Positions 24,784 through 34,530 of a stretch of 64,000 nucleotides of DNA are shown in pieces (the stretch's first letter is position 1; each line of letters starts with the position of its first letter). Source of the DNA: Natronoglycomyces albus (GTDB lineage: Bacteria > Actinomycetota > Actinomycetes > Mycobacteriales > Micromonosporaceae); contig NZ_CP070496.1 of NCBI RefSeq assembly GCF_016925535.1, forward strand, positions 2,108,001 through 2,172,000, written 5' to 3'. The notes under the pieces are model-generated. The model had not been told where the DNA came from. It saw only the letters and a program-made list of their open reading frames with translations, and did not search any database. Both the position numbers and the translations under genes were made by a program.

Positions 24784-27573
24784 TCACAGAAAATGCCTTG
24801 CCGCCCAAGCCGCAGCCTCGGTCCGGCTAGCGGTCTTCGTCTTAGCCAAGATCTTCGAGACATGCACCTCGACGGTACGTTGGGAAATCTCAAGCCGACG
24901 CGCTATCTGACGGTTCGCCAAACCGGCAGCGGCCAAAGTAAGCACCTCGCGTTCCCTAGCGGTCAGGCTCACCCCCTCCGGCGGCAGAGACTTCAGGAGA
25001 GAATCGATGGAATCTCTACGGTGGCCCGGCCATCGCCGTAGCGTTCGCTCCGCTGAAAGCAACCAGGTTCGAGCCGCCTCCACGTTGCCCAGGTGCTGAT
25101 GGGCCCGACCCACTATCGCCAGTATCGATGCTCGCAAAGGAGCCTGCGGAGGAACCACGAATTCAGGGCTCTCGGCTACCGACACCGCACCCGCGGCATC
25201 ACCCTCATGAAAACGCAGCGCCACACACAACGAGTAGGCCTCGTCGAAAGCTCCGGGCACAATCGGCAGAGCAAGGCATTGAGTCACAAACGTGCGCACT
25301 TCGGTCGGAGACTGCCGCGCCTCAAGTGCCGCACACGCGACCGCGACGGCTCGATGAGCGCGGCGCCGGTGTTCCTCCACCGTGTTGCTATCACGATAGG
25401 TACGCACAGCCTCAGAGATTTGGGCGGCGTCTCCGCCCCGGCACGCCAGCGCTATTTTGAGCCACTGTGGATAGGTGACAGCCCAATGTTTGTCCATGTT
25501 GATCGATTCGGACAGGCTGCGACGATACAGCGTCGTGGCGGTTTCGATCTCATTGCGTTCGACGGCTATCAGTCCCGCGTGGGCTGCGAGAACGACGCGC
25601 TCGGTCGGATCGGCTTCAATGGGCAAGCGCTCGTGCAGCAACTGCCAGGCACGCTCTTGGAGTCCCTGCTCGATGGCCCGTCCCACCCCGATTCGGGTGA
25701 TGGTTCCGCCGTGGATGGCCATCCCGAAATCGCCCACGGCCTTCGTCCCCCGCTCATAGAGGTCCCACGCCTCGTCATCATTGAGACGTCCCATTTGAAT
25801 GAGGAGGAGGTTGTTTACGGCGCGGGCGAGTTTGCGAAGGTCGCCCAGTTTCTCGGCGTTGCGCCATACTCCTTCGAGAGTGGAAACGGCGGACTCCACG
25901 TCCCCATTATGGTGCTCAGCCATCGATCGACTGACGGCCAGGGAATGGACTTGTCGTTCCAGACCATGCCTTTTGGCCAGCGGTTCAGCTTGCTCGCACA
26001 GTGGAATAATCTTGCCCCACTCTTCGGCCCACACCAGGGCTTGGGCTCGCCCGGTCAAGCAGCGGGCATACTGCACACTGCCCTCTTCGGCCAGCGCCTC
26101 CGATCGGTCCAGGCAGGTCCACATATCCCCCACTCGGCCTTCGTGCCAGGCCACTGCCGCCAGTCGCAGGTGCGCCAGGCTCAGGCGCTCCGGGTCTGCC
26201 GATAGCGCTATGAGGCGCTGGTAAAACTCTTTTCCGGCGGGGAAGTCGCCCTGCTGGGTTGCGGATTCTCCGGCCAGTTCGAGCAGGTCGATATTGTCGG
26301 GCTGAACTTCAAGACCCAGCAACGCCATGTCCAACGCGGCCGTTGAGAGCCATCGGTCGAAGTACTCCCGTCCAGCGGCCAGAGCCGCTTGTACGGTTAC
26401 CTCGGTTTGGTTGAGGGCGTGGGCGTGGCGCACGATGCCGCTGTAGTCGTTGCGACTTTGGGCCAGGCGGAGGGCTCGGGCGTGAAGCGCGGTCGATTCG
26501 GCGGGGAGGACGGTGGAGGCGATCGCCTCCCGGGCCAGAGCATGGCGGAATGAGAGTGTGGTCGCCGGGCCATTGGTGCCCGGGGTTGTGGTGAGAACTC
26601 CCGTTTCAATCAGGGTGGTGATCTCCTCGGTGATGTCTTCATCGATGAGGTTGGCCAAGAGTTCCAGGTCGACGGTTTCGCCCAGCTGCGCGATGGTGCG
26701 GGCCAGGGCTCGGGCGGAGTCGGGTACATCGGAAAGGCGCGCGCGGATGAGCGCGGCGAGGCGACCGGGCAGGGGCGCGTCAGTGAGGGTACCCGCGTTG
26801 ATCAGTTCATTGATCCAAAAGGGGTTGCCGCCGGTGCGGCGGTGGATGGTTCGAATGTGATGCGCGGATACGCGTGGTTCTCCCCCGCGGCTGACCAGCT
26901 GACCTACTTCGGGCAGGGTCAGGCCGGTCAAGGTGCAGCGGTGGGAGTTGGCCAAGGCGTTGAGGCGAGTTAGAACGTGAGTGACGGCCTGCGGATGGTG
27001 GGCTTCGTCGGGGTCGCGGCTTCCGGCGATGAGCATGGCGGGCAGTCCGCGGGTGGCGGCGAGTTCGGCCCACAGGGTGAGGCTTTCCGAGTCAAGCCAG
27101 TGCAGATCGTCGACGACGATCAATGCCGGTTCGCCGCTGGTGAGCAGGCGCAGAGCACGGACGCCGACCCGTAGTAGGGCTCGGTCGGGCAACGATAGTG
27201 GGCCGTCGACGGGTTGTTGTTGCAGCACGTTCCAGGCCAACGGGTCGGTGTCGGCCGGTCGCTCGTAGGTGGCGGTGGCGGCGGCAAACCAGTCGTGGGG
27301 TTCGGCTGCGCTAGCGCGGGCGGTGCCATAGAGCGTGGTGGGCGCGTTGATCCGATCGACAATGGCGTGCAGGAGGCTGGTCTTGCCCATTCCGGCCTCG
27401 CCGGTGACGGTGTAGGCCACGGGGCCACTGTGTGGGTCGGCGGCGAGTTTTTCCCAGGCGGTGATGGCTGCGTCGAGGTCTGCGGCGCGGCCGAGGAGGG
27501 CGGGTGGGGCACTGTTCGTCACGTGGATCAACTCTACCCAGTTTCTTGGGCCGTCGCGAAATGGGTTAAACAC
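24784..27573 (-). CDS. LAL-type LuxR family transcriptional regulator
   Basis: This is a 929-residue large ATP-binding LuxR regulator. Walker A GEAGMGKTS lies about 40 residues in, and Walker B LIVVDDLHWL near 170. A long helical TPR-like middle is followed by a C-terminal LuxR helix-turn-helix (LTAREREVLTLAAAGLANRQ then IARRLEISQRTVEVHVSKIL). Such proteins are usually activators that respond to a metabolite. I chose the GTG at 27573, preceded by AGGAGAGAA; a GTG at 27585 lacks a ribosome site. It is divergent from the ABC exporter across a region with palindromic TACGTA motifs, so that exporter is the nearest likely target. Confidence 0.9.
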   Translation of the reverse strand: MFNPFRDGPRNWVELIHVTNSAPPALLGRAADLDAAITAWEKLAADPHSGPVAYTVTGEAGMGKTSLLHAIVDRINAPTTLYGTARASAAEPHDWFAAATATYERPADTDPLAWNVLQQQPVDGPLSLPDRALLRVGVRALRLLTSGEPALIVVDDLHWLDSESLTLWAELAATRGLPAMLIAGSRDPDEAHHPQAVTHVLTRLNALANSHRCTLTGLTLPEVGQLVSRGGEPRVSAHHIRTIHRRTGGNPFWINELINAGTLTDAPLPGRLAALIRARLSDVPDSARALARTIAQLGETVDLELLANLIDEDITEEITTLIETGVLTTTPGTNGPATTLSFRHALAREAIASTVLPAESTALHARALRLAQSRNDYSGIVRHAHALNQTEVTVQAALAAGREYFDRWLSTAALDMALLGLEVQPDNIDLLELAGESATQQGDFPAGKEFYQRLIALSADPERLSLAHLRLAAVAWHEGRVGDMWTCLDRSEALAEEGSVQYARCLTGRAQALVWAEEWGKIIPLCEQAEPLAKRHGLERQVHSLAVSRSMAEHHNGDVESAVSTLEGVWRNAEKLGDLRKLARAVNNLLLIQMGRLNDDEAWDLYERGTKAVGDFGMAIHGGTITRIGVGRAIEQGLQERAWQLLHERLPIEADPTERVVLAAHAGLIAVERNEIETATTLYRRSLSESINMDKHWAVTYPQWLKIALACRGGDAAQISEAVRTYRDSNTVEEHRRRAHRAVAVACAALEARQSPTEVRTFVTQCLALPIVPGAFDEAYSLCVALRFHEGDAAGAVSVAESPEFVVPPQAPLRASILAIVGRAHQHLGNVEAARTWLLSAERTLRRWPGHRRDSIDSLLKSLPPEGVSLTAREREVLTLAAAGLANRQIARRLEISQRTVEVHVSKILAKTKTASRTEAAAWAARHFL

Positions 27574-27634
27574 TTCTCTCCTCACATAGCGCCATTGAAC
27601 TGCGCAGATGTCACTGGTGGCGGCTTTGCGGAGG

Positions 27635-27669
27635 ATACTTACGTAGCGGTACTACGTATAAGTACGTAT
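27635..27669. promoter_or_regulatory. Palindromic operator-like sequence between regulator and exporter
   Basis: The region has three ACGTA motifs, including GTACT ACGTATA AGTAC (27649-27665), a 5-bp inverted repeat around a 7-bp centre, with ATACTTACGTA just before it. It lies 36 bases upstream of the exporter ATG and 62 upstream of the regulator start, as expected for a shared operator. Confidence 0.5.
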
Positions 27670-27704
27670 TGCTGGGGCGGTCGCATCAGACAAAGCTTGT
27701 AGGC

Positions 27705-28667
27705 ATGACACATTCACATCTGGCCGTCGAAGCGCAGGCTTTGACGCGCTCATTCACTGTCAAGGGAAAGCCTGACCGGGTGGCTCTCGAATCGCTGGAT
27801 ATCTGCGTGGAGCCCGGGGAGGTTCATGGGCTCTTGGGACCAAATGGCGCGGGTAAGACGACTTTGTGCAAAATCCTCTCCACTGTGTTGCTCCCCACGT
27901 CCGGGGAAGCTCGCATCCACGGGTACGACGTCGTGACCGAAGCGAAGTCCGTGCGACCTTTGATCGGCATTGTTTTCGGCGGCGAGAAGGGGCTGTACGC
28001 CCGTATGAGCCCCCGCCGAAATCTGCGATTCTGGGCGGCCTTGTATGGGCTGCGCCGCCGGGAAGCCCACCAACGTACGGAGTCGTTGTTGGAGCGGGTG
28101 GGCCTGACCCAGCGGGGAGACGATCCGGTGGAGACGTTCTCCCGGGGTATGAAACAGCGCCTGCATCTGGCGCGCGGCCTCATTGGAGATCCCAAGGTCG
28201 TGATCCTGGATGAGCCGACGGTGGGTATGGACCCGGTTTCGGCACACGAGTTCCGTGACCTCGTTGAGCAGCTCAGGGCCGAACATAAGGCGGTGCTGCT
28301 GACAACGCATGACATGGCCGAGGCCGAGGCATTGTGTGATCAGGTGTCCTTCATCGATAACGGGAGGCTGGTGACTCGGGAAAGTCCCCGTTCGCTGGGG
28401 CAGATGTTGAGCCGGTTTGAACGAGTCAGGGCCGGCGGTGTGAATGCCGATCTGGCCGCGCAGGTGGAGGCTTTGCCGGGGGTGGCTCAGGTGCGGCGGC
28501 CCGGCAACGACGTCCTCATTGCCGAAACTAGTGAGGATGGGGCGTCACATCGGGTGTTGCGGGCTCTCATCGATGCCGGAATCAGCGACATTTCGACCGA
28601 CTCCCCCAGTTTGGAGGAGGTCTATTTGCACCTCATCGGCGATCGGGGAATGCAGGTGGCCCAGTGA
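27705..28667 (+). CDS. ABC transporter ATP-binding protein (DrrA/NatA-like)
   Basis: This is a 320-residue ABC ATPase. It has Walker A GPNGAGKTT, the signature FSRGMKQRLHLARGL (a variant of LSGGQ), Walker B VVILDEPTVGMDP and the H-loop LLTTHDMAEAE. A C-terminal extension of about 85 residues is typical of DrrA/ABC-2 exporters. With the next two genes it should form an exporter of a drug or metabolite. The ATG at 27705 starts at the family N-terminus. Its stop overlaps the GTG of the first permease. It is convergent with the siderophore NRPS gene, so siderophore export is possible but not shown. Confidence 0.92.
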   Translation: MTHSHLAVEAQALTRSFTVKGKPDRVALESLDICVEPGEVHGLLGPNGAGKTTLCKILSTVLLPTSGEARIHGYDVVTEAKSVRPLIGIVFGGEKGLYARMSPRRNLRFWAALYGLRRREAHQRTESLLERVGLTQRGDDPVETFSRGMKQRLHLARGLIGDPKVVILDEPTVGMDPVSAHEFRDLVEQLRAEHKAVLLTTHDMAEAEALCDQVSFIDNGRLVTRESPRSLGQMLSRFERVRAGGVNADLAAQVEALPGVAQVRRPGNDVLIAETSEDGASHRVLRALIDAGISDISTDSPSLEEVYLHLIGDRGMQVAQ

Positions 28668-29479
28668 ATGCCACCTATCAAAGACCTGAGTCTCCTGGAA
28701 GTGTCGCGTTCGCCCCGGGGTTCTTCGCCGCCATCGGGTTCCAGGTGGCATTGATTCGCAAAGACACCTCGAACCTGTTCTCGTTGATCACGGCTCCGCT
28801 GTTCGCGGTGTCGCTCATGGCTGTTATTCAACATAGCGGGCGTACCGACCTTGCCGCCTACGCGGTGGTCGCGCCTGCGATCATGGCGATTTTCAGTATG
28901 GCGCTCTTCGAATCTGGCGAAATCATTTCCCGTGACCGTCAGTCGGGGGTTCTGGAAGCCATCATGGCCACTCCGGTGTCACTGTCCTGGGTGGTCTTGG
29001 GCCGCGTCGGAGCCATCACTGTCCTGAGTTTGATCGCCGTGCTGGAGTGTTGGTTGGTGGGAGCATTGATGTTCGGCGAATTCGTCTCCATTGGTCATCC
29101 ACTGTTGTTCGCGGTGACATTGATGGCGCTCTCCTTGGGGGTCGCGTCGACCGGGGTGGTCATGGCGGCGGCCTTTGTGGTCGGCCGATCAGTGCGCAGC
29201 TTCCAAAACTCGATCTCCTTCCCGCTGTTCTTGCTGGGCGGCGTGTTGGTGCCAGCTTCGTTCCTGCCTGGGTTTCTACATCCGATTAGCAACGCGTTCT
29301 TCTTGTCGTGGGCCACCGATCTTCTCCGCGACTCGCTGACGGCGACGCCCGTTGAGGATGCTCTCTTTCGGCTGGGCGCCATCGTCGGGCTCAGCGCCCT
29401 CATGTATGCCCTGGGAATGTGGCTCATGCACCGGCTGTTGGTGCGCATCCGTCGCACGGGAAAGGTCAACTTCGCATGA
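28664..29479 (+). CDS. ABC-2 type transporter permease 1
   Basis: This is a 271-residue membrane protein with six hydrophobic helices. The ABC-2 pattern is visible: FESGEIISRDRQSGVLEAIM in the first cytoplasmic loop and a late SFPLFLLGGVLVPASFLPGF segment. It starts with GTG overlapping the ATPase stop (GTGA) and its own stop overlaps the next ATG, so the three proteins are translationally coupled and presumably form one complex. Confidence 0.88.
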   Translation: MNATYQRPESPGSVAFAPGFFAAIGFQVALIRKDTSNLFSLITAPLFAVSLMAVIQHSGRTDLAAYAVVAPAIMAIFSMALFESGEIISRDRQSGVLEAIMATPVSLSWVVLGRVGAITVLSLIAVLECWLVGALMFGEFVSIGHPLLFAVTLMALSLGVASTGVVMAAAFVVGRSVRSFQNSISFPLFLLGGVLVPASFLPGFLHPISNAFFLSWATDLLRDSLTATPVEDALFRLGAIVGLSALMYALGMWLMHRLLVRIRRTGKVNFA

Positions 29480-30267
29480 ACAGACTCGCGATTCTGGGCC
29501 AGTCCATGTCATCGGGCTCGGCTGATTTCAAACTCGTCTACACCCCCACCTCGTGGGCGACCGGTTGGATGGTGCGCGTCCTAGCGCAAGTGGCCTTCTA
29601 CAGCATGCTGGGCACGCTCTTGGGAGACCACGAACGCACCCGATACATTCTCATCGGCGCGGCGGTATTCATTGCCGTGCTTGAGCCGATGATGACCACC
29701 GCCTCCACGACGTGGGAAAGAGTTGCTGGCACGTTGCCGCTGCTCACGGCCGCCCCGGCGGGTCTGGTCCTCGTCTTCGCCGGTCGTAGCTGGTATTGGG
29801 TTGCCACGGGGACGGCATCGTCGTCACTGGCACTACTCATCACCGCACCGATGTTCGGAATCCATATCAGCCTCACCCAGGCGTTTATCGTGGTGCCGCT
29901 GCTGTTTGTGGTAGCGCTGACGACCTATGGACTAGCGCTGACGACCGGTTCGCTAGCGTTGCGATTTTACGCGCACCGCAACGTGATCAGCAACGTCGTC
30001 GGCCTTGTCCTCATGGCAATCGGCGGGTTTATGGTGCCGGTGACATTCTGGCCCACCGCTGTGCAATGGGTCGCGCATCTCTTCCCCGGCACCCACGGCC
30101 TGACCGCCATCCGCGCGGCACTGGAGTCGGCTCCCGCCTCAGAAGTTCTCACCCACGCGGTATACGCCCTTCTTATAGGGCTGTGTTGGGCTTCCGTGGC
30201 GATGTGGTCGTTCTGGTTGCTGGCTGCCTCTGGTCGTAAGAGCGGCAACATCGAGTTCGGGGATTAG
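29476..30267 (+). CDS. ABC-2 type transporter permease 2
   Basis: This is a 263-residue membrane protein with six helices and the same ABC-2 layout as its neighbour (TTWERVAGTLPLLTAAP loop; GFMVPVTFWPTAVQWV near the end). The ATG at 29476 overlaps the preceding stop (ATGA). The two permeases are diverged from each other, which implies a heterodimeric channel. A bidirectional terminator hairpin follows before the convergent NRPS gene. Confidence 0.88.
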   Translation: MNRLAILGQSMSSGSADFKLVYTPTSWATGWMVRVLAQVAFYSMLGTLLGDHERTRYILIGAAVFIAVLEPMMTTASTTWERVAGTLPLLTAAPAGLVLVFAGRSWYWVATGTASSSLALLITAPMFGIHISLTQAFIVVPLLFVVALTTYGLALTTGSLALRFYAHRNVISNVVGLVLMAIGGFMVPVTFWPTAVQWVAHLFPGTHGLTAIRAALESAPASEVLTHAVYALLIGLCWASVAMWSFWLLAASGRKSGNIEFGD

Positions 30268-30470
30268 CCGGTTGGCCGCACACAGAAGTACGGACTTGGA
30301 CGGGAAACCAAGAACCCCGCCTCTGCGGTGGACGACTAGCTCTTCTCACGGTGTGCCCCAGCGCATTGCAGGCAGTGCTTACCCGGGGTCATGCGGGTAG
30401 TCACCAGGCTGCGATGGGGACGCATTCGACGATGAAGAGGACTAAGGTCGCTATCGCTAGAGAGAGGGAA

Positions 30471-30511
30471 GGGCCGGGCAGAGGGTGTCAACTATTGACT
30501 CTGCCCGGCCC
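30471..30511. terminator. Bidirectional terminator hairpin
   Basis: GGGCCGGGCAGAG and CTCTGCCCGGCCC form a perfect 13-bp stem with a 15-base loop. It lies between the convergent exporter operon and the NRPS gene. Confidence 0.75.
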
Positions 30512-30528
30512 ACCTCGCGTTAGAGCAC

Positions 30529-33500
30529 CTATGGACTAGTAGGTGTCAGCGGCGAGGAGTTCGATTCGCTTTTCAGCCACTCAGCGAATCGATCATTGTG
30601 GATTGTGGGCTCTGCGGGGACGCTAGGCGCCTGGTGTTGAGCGAAGAAGGCGTGTAGTGCCTGCGCCTGTGCGGAGTCGTTGGCCTCGAGACGTTCCCGC
30701 CACAGTGGCATCGGAAGGAATTCAGCACCAATGCGCGCGGCCATTTCCTTCCACCTAGTCGACAGGTCTACCGGTTCACCGACGGTCAGATTCCACACTC
30801 CACGTGCTCCTCTCATTGCCAGTGCCGCTATATTGCGTGCCGCGACGTCGACCTCTATCCAGGGTTCCCGAATGGGCAGATCAGGAAGTGAGCCCATCGC
30901 TTGGCCTACGGCGTCGATTTGACTGACGAGGTCACCGGAGTTGGTGACGTCGGTGCCTGAGGGTGGGACGACACGCCCCAGCCGGTAACAGGCCACAGAT
31001 AGCCCGGACTCGCCAGCTTGCCGGAGCAGCTCTTCGGCCGCCCACTTGCTGTGTTGGTAGCCGTCGGTCAGCCCATCGTGGTGTGGCACAAAGTCTTCGG
31101 GTAGCTCGCGGCCAACCCCGAGCGCCACAGTGGAGACATGGTGGAATGCGGTGCCACTTTCGGCGGCGATCCGCAGCAGCTGGCCCACCGCCAACGTATT
31201 GACGCGGCGCAGGCTGGAGTAGCCTCGCCCGAGGCTGACTTCAGCCGCACAGTGGATGATAGTCCCCACCTGCGTAAACATGGCGCGGCCGGTGGCGTCT
31301 AGTCCCAGATCGTCGCGGTCGAGTTGGCTCTCCAGAATGTGAAGGCGACCTAGCTGGGATGGGTCGGCTCCGGCGGCGAGGACGGCGGATTCCAGCCGCT
31401 TTCGGGTACCTCGTCCTAGGCAGTGAATGTGCCGGTCGGTGGTGCGCAACAGGTGGGCGATAAGCCAAGAGCCGACGAACCCGGTGCCACCGGTGACAGC
31501 AATGCTGGTCCCTTGGGGGGCGCGGATGTCGATGGGCTTCCAGGCGGTGTCTGTGGCTAGGTCCCATTCCTCGCCGGTGGCGTCGCCGTCAATTTGGGCT
31601 GCGAGTCCGGCGATGGTCGGGGCGGCGAATACGGTCGAGGCGGTGATGTCGCGGCCTAGCTTAGCGCTGAGACGGGAGGCGACGGCTACGGCTTTGAGGG
31701 AGGAACCGCCGTGATGGAAGAAGTCGGCATCTCGCCGAGGAGGGGCCGCCCCGAGGACGGCGGTGAAGATGTCGATGACGATCTGTTCGGTCGCGGTGGC
31801 GGCCTCGATGTCGCTAGGGCCGGCGGGAATGGCCAGCGAACGGTAGTCGAGTTTGCCGCTGGAGGTACGCGGTATTCGGTCCAGGCGGACGACATGGCTG
31901 GGGCGGGCGGCCTCGACTAGGTGGGCGCGGGCGTGATCGTGCAATGCTTCGGCGTCGATATCGCCGCTGACGAAGGCGACAAGCCGCAAAGGGGCGGTCG
32001 TTTGGTCAACTAGGACGGCTGCCTCGGCTACATCGGGGTGCCGCAAGAGCACACTTTCAACTTCGAGCGGGTGGACGCGATGGCCCGAGATCTTCACCTC
32101 GTCGTCGCTTCGGCCCACGTACGACAAGGTCTGGTCTTCGTGCACAGTCACAACGTCTCCGGTGCGATACCACTGCCGTCCGGCAACGGGCACACTCAGG
32201 GATGCGGTTGTGCCGAGGTATCCGCTGGCTAGTCCAGGGCCCGCGATGTAGAGCTCGTTCCCGGGCCCCACAGCGGCGGCGACTCCGGGCAAAGGTGTGC
32301 CAAGTCGCAGAGGTTCATGCGGGCGAAGGTCGGCGGCCACACATACGACTGTGGCTTCAGTGGGCCCGTAGGTGTTGATAAGTCTCACTTGAGAGCCTAT
32401 GACCGCATGCCACTGAGCCAGACGTTCGGTGGCGGCGGCCTCGCCGCCAATGATGACGGTATGCACAGTGGGCGGCAAGCTGATCTGGCCCGTGTGAAGG
32501 GCCAGCGTGAGTTCGTGCCAGTAGGCGGTCGGCAAGTCAAGAATCGAGATGGAATTGCGGTGCACGAATTCCATGAAGGCCCGTAGGGATTCGGTGGCTG
32601 ACTCGTCGCGAAGGACCAGGCAGCCTCCGGCGGCCAGCGTCACGAACACCTCTTCGACGTGGGCGTCAAAGTGCAACGGCGCAAACTGAAGCACCCGGTC
32701 TTGAGCGGAGAAGCCGTATCGTTCCAGGGCGGAGGAGACGAAGAAGTCGCGAGCCGCATGTGAGACGCGGACCCCCTTGGGGTCTCCAGTCGAACCCGAC
32801 GTGAAGATGACATAGGCGTCGTTCTCAGCTCTAGCTGGCGCACGCTGCGGAGTGCCGGTGGGCAACGGTGAACTCAACCGCATGCGCGGCACGGCCGAGG
32901 CGATAATGGCGTCCCGCCGCTCAGGTGAGGCCCCTGGGTCAAGCGGCACATAGGCTAGGCCCGCATAGTGCACCGCGAGTATCGCGACAATGGCCTCGGC
33001 GCCCCGTGGCAGGTCCAATGCCACTAGCTCCCCCGGGCGGGCCCCCTGTTCGATGAGCGCCCCGGCCACTTCCTCCGCTCGCTGTTGCAGGTCACGGTAG
33101 GTGAGCCGCTGTTGCCCATCGATGAGGGCAACGGCGTCGGGAGCGGTGGCGACATGACGGTCCAGCCGTTCGGTCATCGTCACAGTCTTCGGGGCCGGAG
33201 TGGCGGCGAGTTCGCGCCATTGTCCCACCGGTGTGGAGCGCTGGGTGAGCATCGTAATGATGTCCTCAGCGATGCCGGGCAGATCCTCGGGGCGGTAACA
33301 GTCCGGGTTCGCCTCCATCGTCAACGCGTGCGGACCATGGGCGGTGATCGACAAATCGTCCACGGGACCGGCTGTGATCGGGTGGAGGCGCACCTCGCAG
33401 CCGGGAATCTGGGGAGGGTCGAAAAACGGTATGACGTTCACGACGGGGGCGAAGAGTCTCTGGCGGCTCGGAGACAGGCCCAGGTCCCGCCGCAGCCACT

Positions 33501-34482
33501 CATAGCGGTATCGCAGGTGCGGCCTACTGGCTTTGATGGTCGCGGACACCTGATCGGTCAGGTCTTGCACGCTGGCTTTCGCCCGGATGTCGACGGGTAT
33601 GGGGACGATGTTCATGACCATCCCCGGTGTGCGAGCGGCGGGCCCCGTGCGTCCTGATACCGGCAATCCGATGACCGGGCGCTGGGTGCCCCGCCGCCGA
33701 TGCAGTGCGGCTGCCACTGCGGCTAGCAAACGATGCGGCCAGGCTCCACCGCTTTCGGCCAGCGCGTTGGGCGGCAACGTGATGCGGTGAAGTAGCGGCT
33801 CGGCCCGAGGGAAGCCAATGGTGTCGCTGAAGCCGGTCGCTGTCGCATCGTCGAGTAGGCGCAGCCAGTATTCGCGGTCGGATTCGCGCTCGGGGCTGGC
33901 CTGGTAGGCCTGGTCGGCTCGCAGGAGTGTCTCCAGGTCTCCAAAGCCATCGCGGGTACGCATGGCGTCGCGGTAGCGGCGGCTGACCTGGGCGTAAAGC
34001 ATTGAGTAGCCGTATCCGTCCGATACCAGGTGGTGTGCCTGGAGGTACCACAGCGCTTTGCCACCTCCGGTGAACAAGGCGGTCCGAAATAGTGGACCGT
34101 TGGCCACATCGGCGGCGGTGGACCGCCACTGGCGCATGAAGGGTTCGGCGGCGGCCCACAGGTCCACGTGTTCGCCGAGGTCGACGTGTTCCAGCTGCCA
34201 GTCAGCGGCCTGGTCGATGATCTGATGAGCTTCGCCATCGGCGGTCTCGACAAACCGCGTGTGGAAGGCGGTCGCTTCGCGCATCGTCGCGTTGATGCAG
34301 TCGCGCAGCCGGCTGCGATCGACCGGCCCGATGATTTCGCAGGCTACCGCTGTCCAATATCCGGGGTAGGCGGGGTCGAGCTTCTGGCCGCGATAGATGC
34401 CCTCCGCTGCCGATGTCAGTGGCAATTGCGTTGGGGGCACGTTGGTCGCTCTCACCGTCGAGGCGTAGTCGTCGCTGGTCAT
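30529..34482 (-). CDS. mxcG: Non-ribosomal peptide synthetase, C-A-PCP-reductase (myxochelin-type)
   Basis: This is a 1317-residue single-module NRPS. The condensation domain (about 15-430) has HHLVSDG as catalytic motif. The adenylation domain (about 440-860) has VIFTSGSTGDPKGV, NTYGPTEATV and YRTGDVV. The PCP (about 890-960) has HHGGSSLKA with the carrier Ser. A C-terminal thioester reductase (about 985-1317) starts IAVTGGTGFVGSWLIAHLL. Manual alignment with the GrsA A domain gives specificity residues D-A-E-D-I-G-T-V-V, which points to a basic amino acid and resembles codes I recall for lysine. This domain order is that of MxcG, which makes myxochelin from lysine and two 2,3-dihydroxybenzoates and releases it reductively. 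A ribosome site GAAGGA precedes the ATG. It is the last gene of the biosynthetic operon. Confidence 0.88.
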   Translation of the reverse strand: MTSDDYASTVRATNVPPTQLPLTSAAEGIYRGQKLDPAYPGYWTAVACEIIGPVDRSRLRDCINATMREATAFHTRFVETADGEAHQIIDQAADWQLEHVDLGEHVDLWAAAEPFMRQWRSTAADVANGPLFRTALFTGGGKALWYLQAHHLVSDGYGYSMLYAQVSRRYRDAMRTRDGFGDLETLLRADQAYQASPERESDREYWLRLLDDATATGFSDTIGFPRAEPLLHRITLPPNALAESGGAWPHRLLAAVAAALHRRRGTQRPVIGLPVSGRTGPAARTPGMVMNIVPIPVDIRAKASVQDLTDQVSATIKASRPHLRYRYEWLRRDLGLSPSRQRLFAPVVNVIPFFDPPQIPGCEVRLHPITAGPVDDLSITAHGPHALTMEANPDCYRPEDLPGIAEDIITMLTQRSTPVGQWRELAATPAPKTVTMTERLDRHVATAPDAVALIDGQQRLTYRDLQQRAEEVAGALIEQGARPGELVALDLPRGAEAIVAILAVHYAGLAYVPLDPGASPERRDAIIASAVPRMRLSSPLPTGTPQRAPARAENDAYVIFTSGSTGDPKGVRVSHAARDFFVSSALERYGFSAQDRVLQFAPLHFDAHVEEVFVTLAAGGCLVLRDESATESLRAFMEFVHRNSISILDLPTAYWHELTLALHTGQISLPPTVHTVIIGGEAAATERLAQWHAVIGSQVRLINTYGPTEATVVCVAADLRPHEPLRLGTPLPGVAAAVGPGNELYIAGPGLASGYLGTTASLSVPVAGRQWYRTGDVVTVHEDQTLSYVGRSDDEVKISGHRVHPLEVESVLLRHPDVAEAAVLVDQTTAPLRLVAFVSGDIDAEALHDHARAHLVEAARPSHVVRLDRIPRTSSGKLDYRSLAIPAGPSDIEAATATEQIVIDIFTAVLGAAPPRRDADFFHHGGSSLKAVAVASRLSAKLGRDITASTVFAAPTIAGLAAQIDGDATGEEWDLATDTAWKPIDIRAPQGTSIAVTGGTGFVGSWLIAHLLRTTDRHIHCLGRGTRKRLESAVLAAGADPSQLGRLHILESQLDRDDLGLDATGRAMFTQVGTIIHCAAEVSLGRGYSSLRRVNTLAVGQLLRIAAESGTAFHHVSTVALGVGRELPEDFVPHHDGLTDGYQHSKWAAEELLRQAGESGLSVACYRLGRVVPPSGTDVTNSGDLVSQIDAVGQAMGSLPDLPIREPWIEVDVAARNIAALAMRGARGVWNLTVGEPVDLSTRWKEMAARIGAEFLPMPLWRERLEANDSAQAQALHAFFAQHQAPSVPAEPTIHNDRFAEWLKSESNSSPLTPTSP

Positions 34483-34530
34483 GGTCGGTCCTTCGCAGGG
34501 CTGATGTGGCTACGGCGTTGGGGACGTGGT

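Noticed and set aside
25093-26205. 370-codon plus-strand frame inside the LAL regulator
   Set aside because: Composition is His/Arg/Gln-rich and it lies entirely opposite the well-supported 929-residue regulator.
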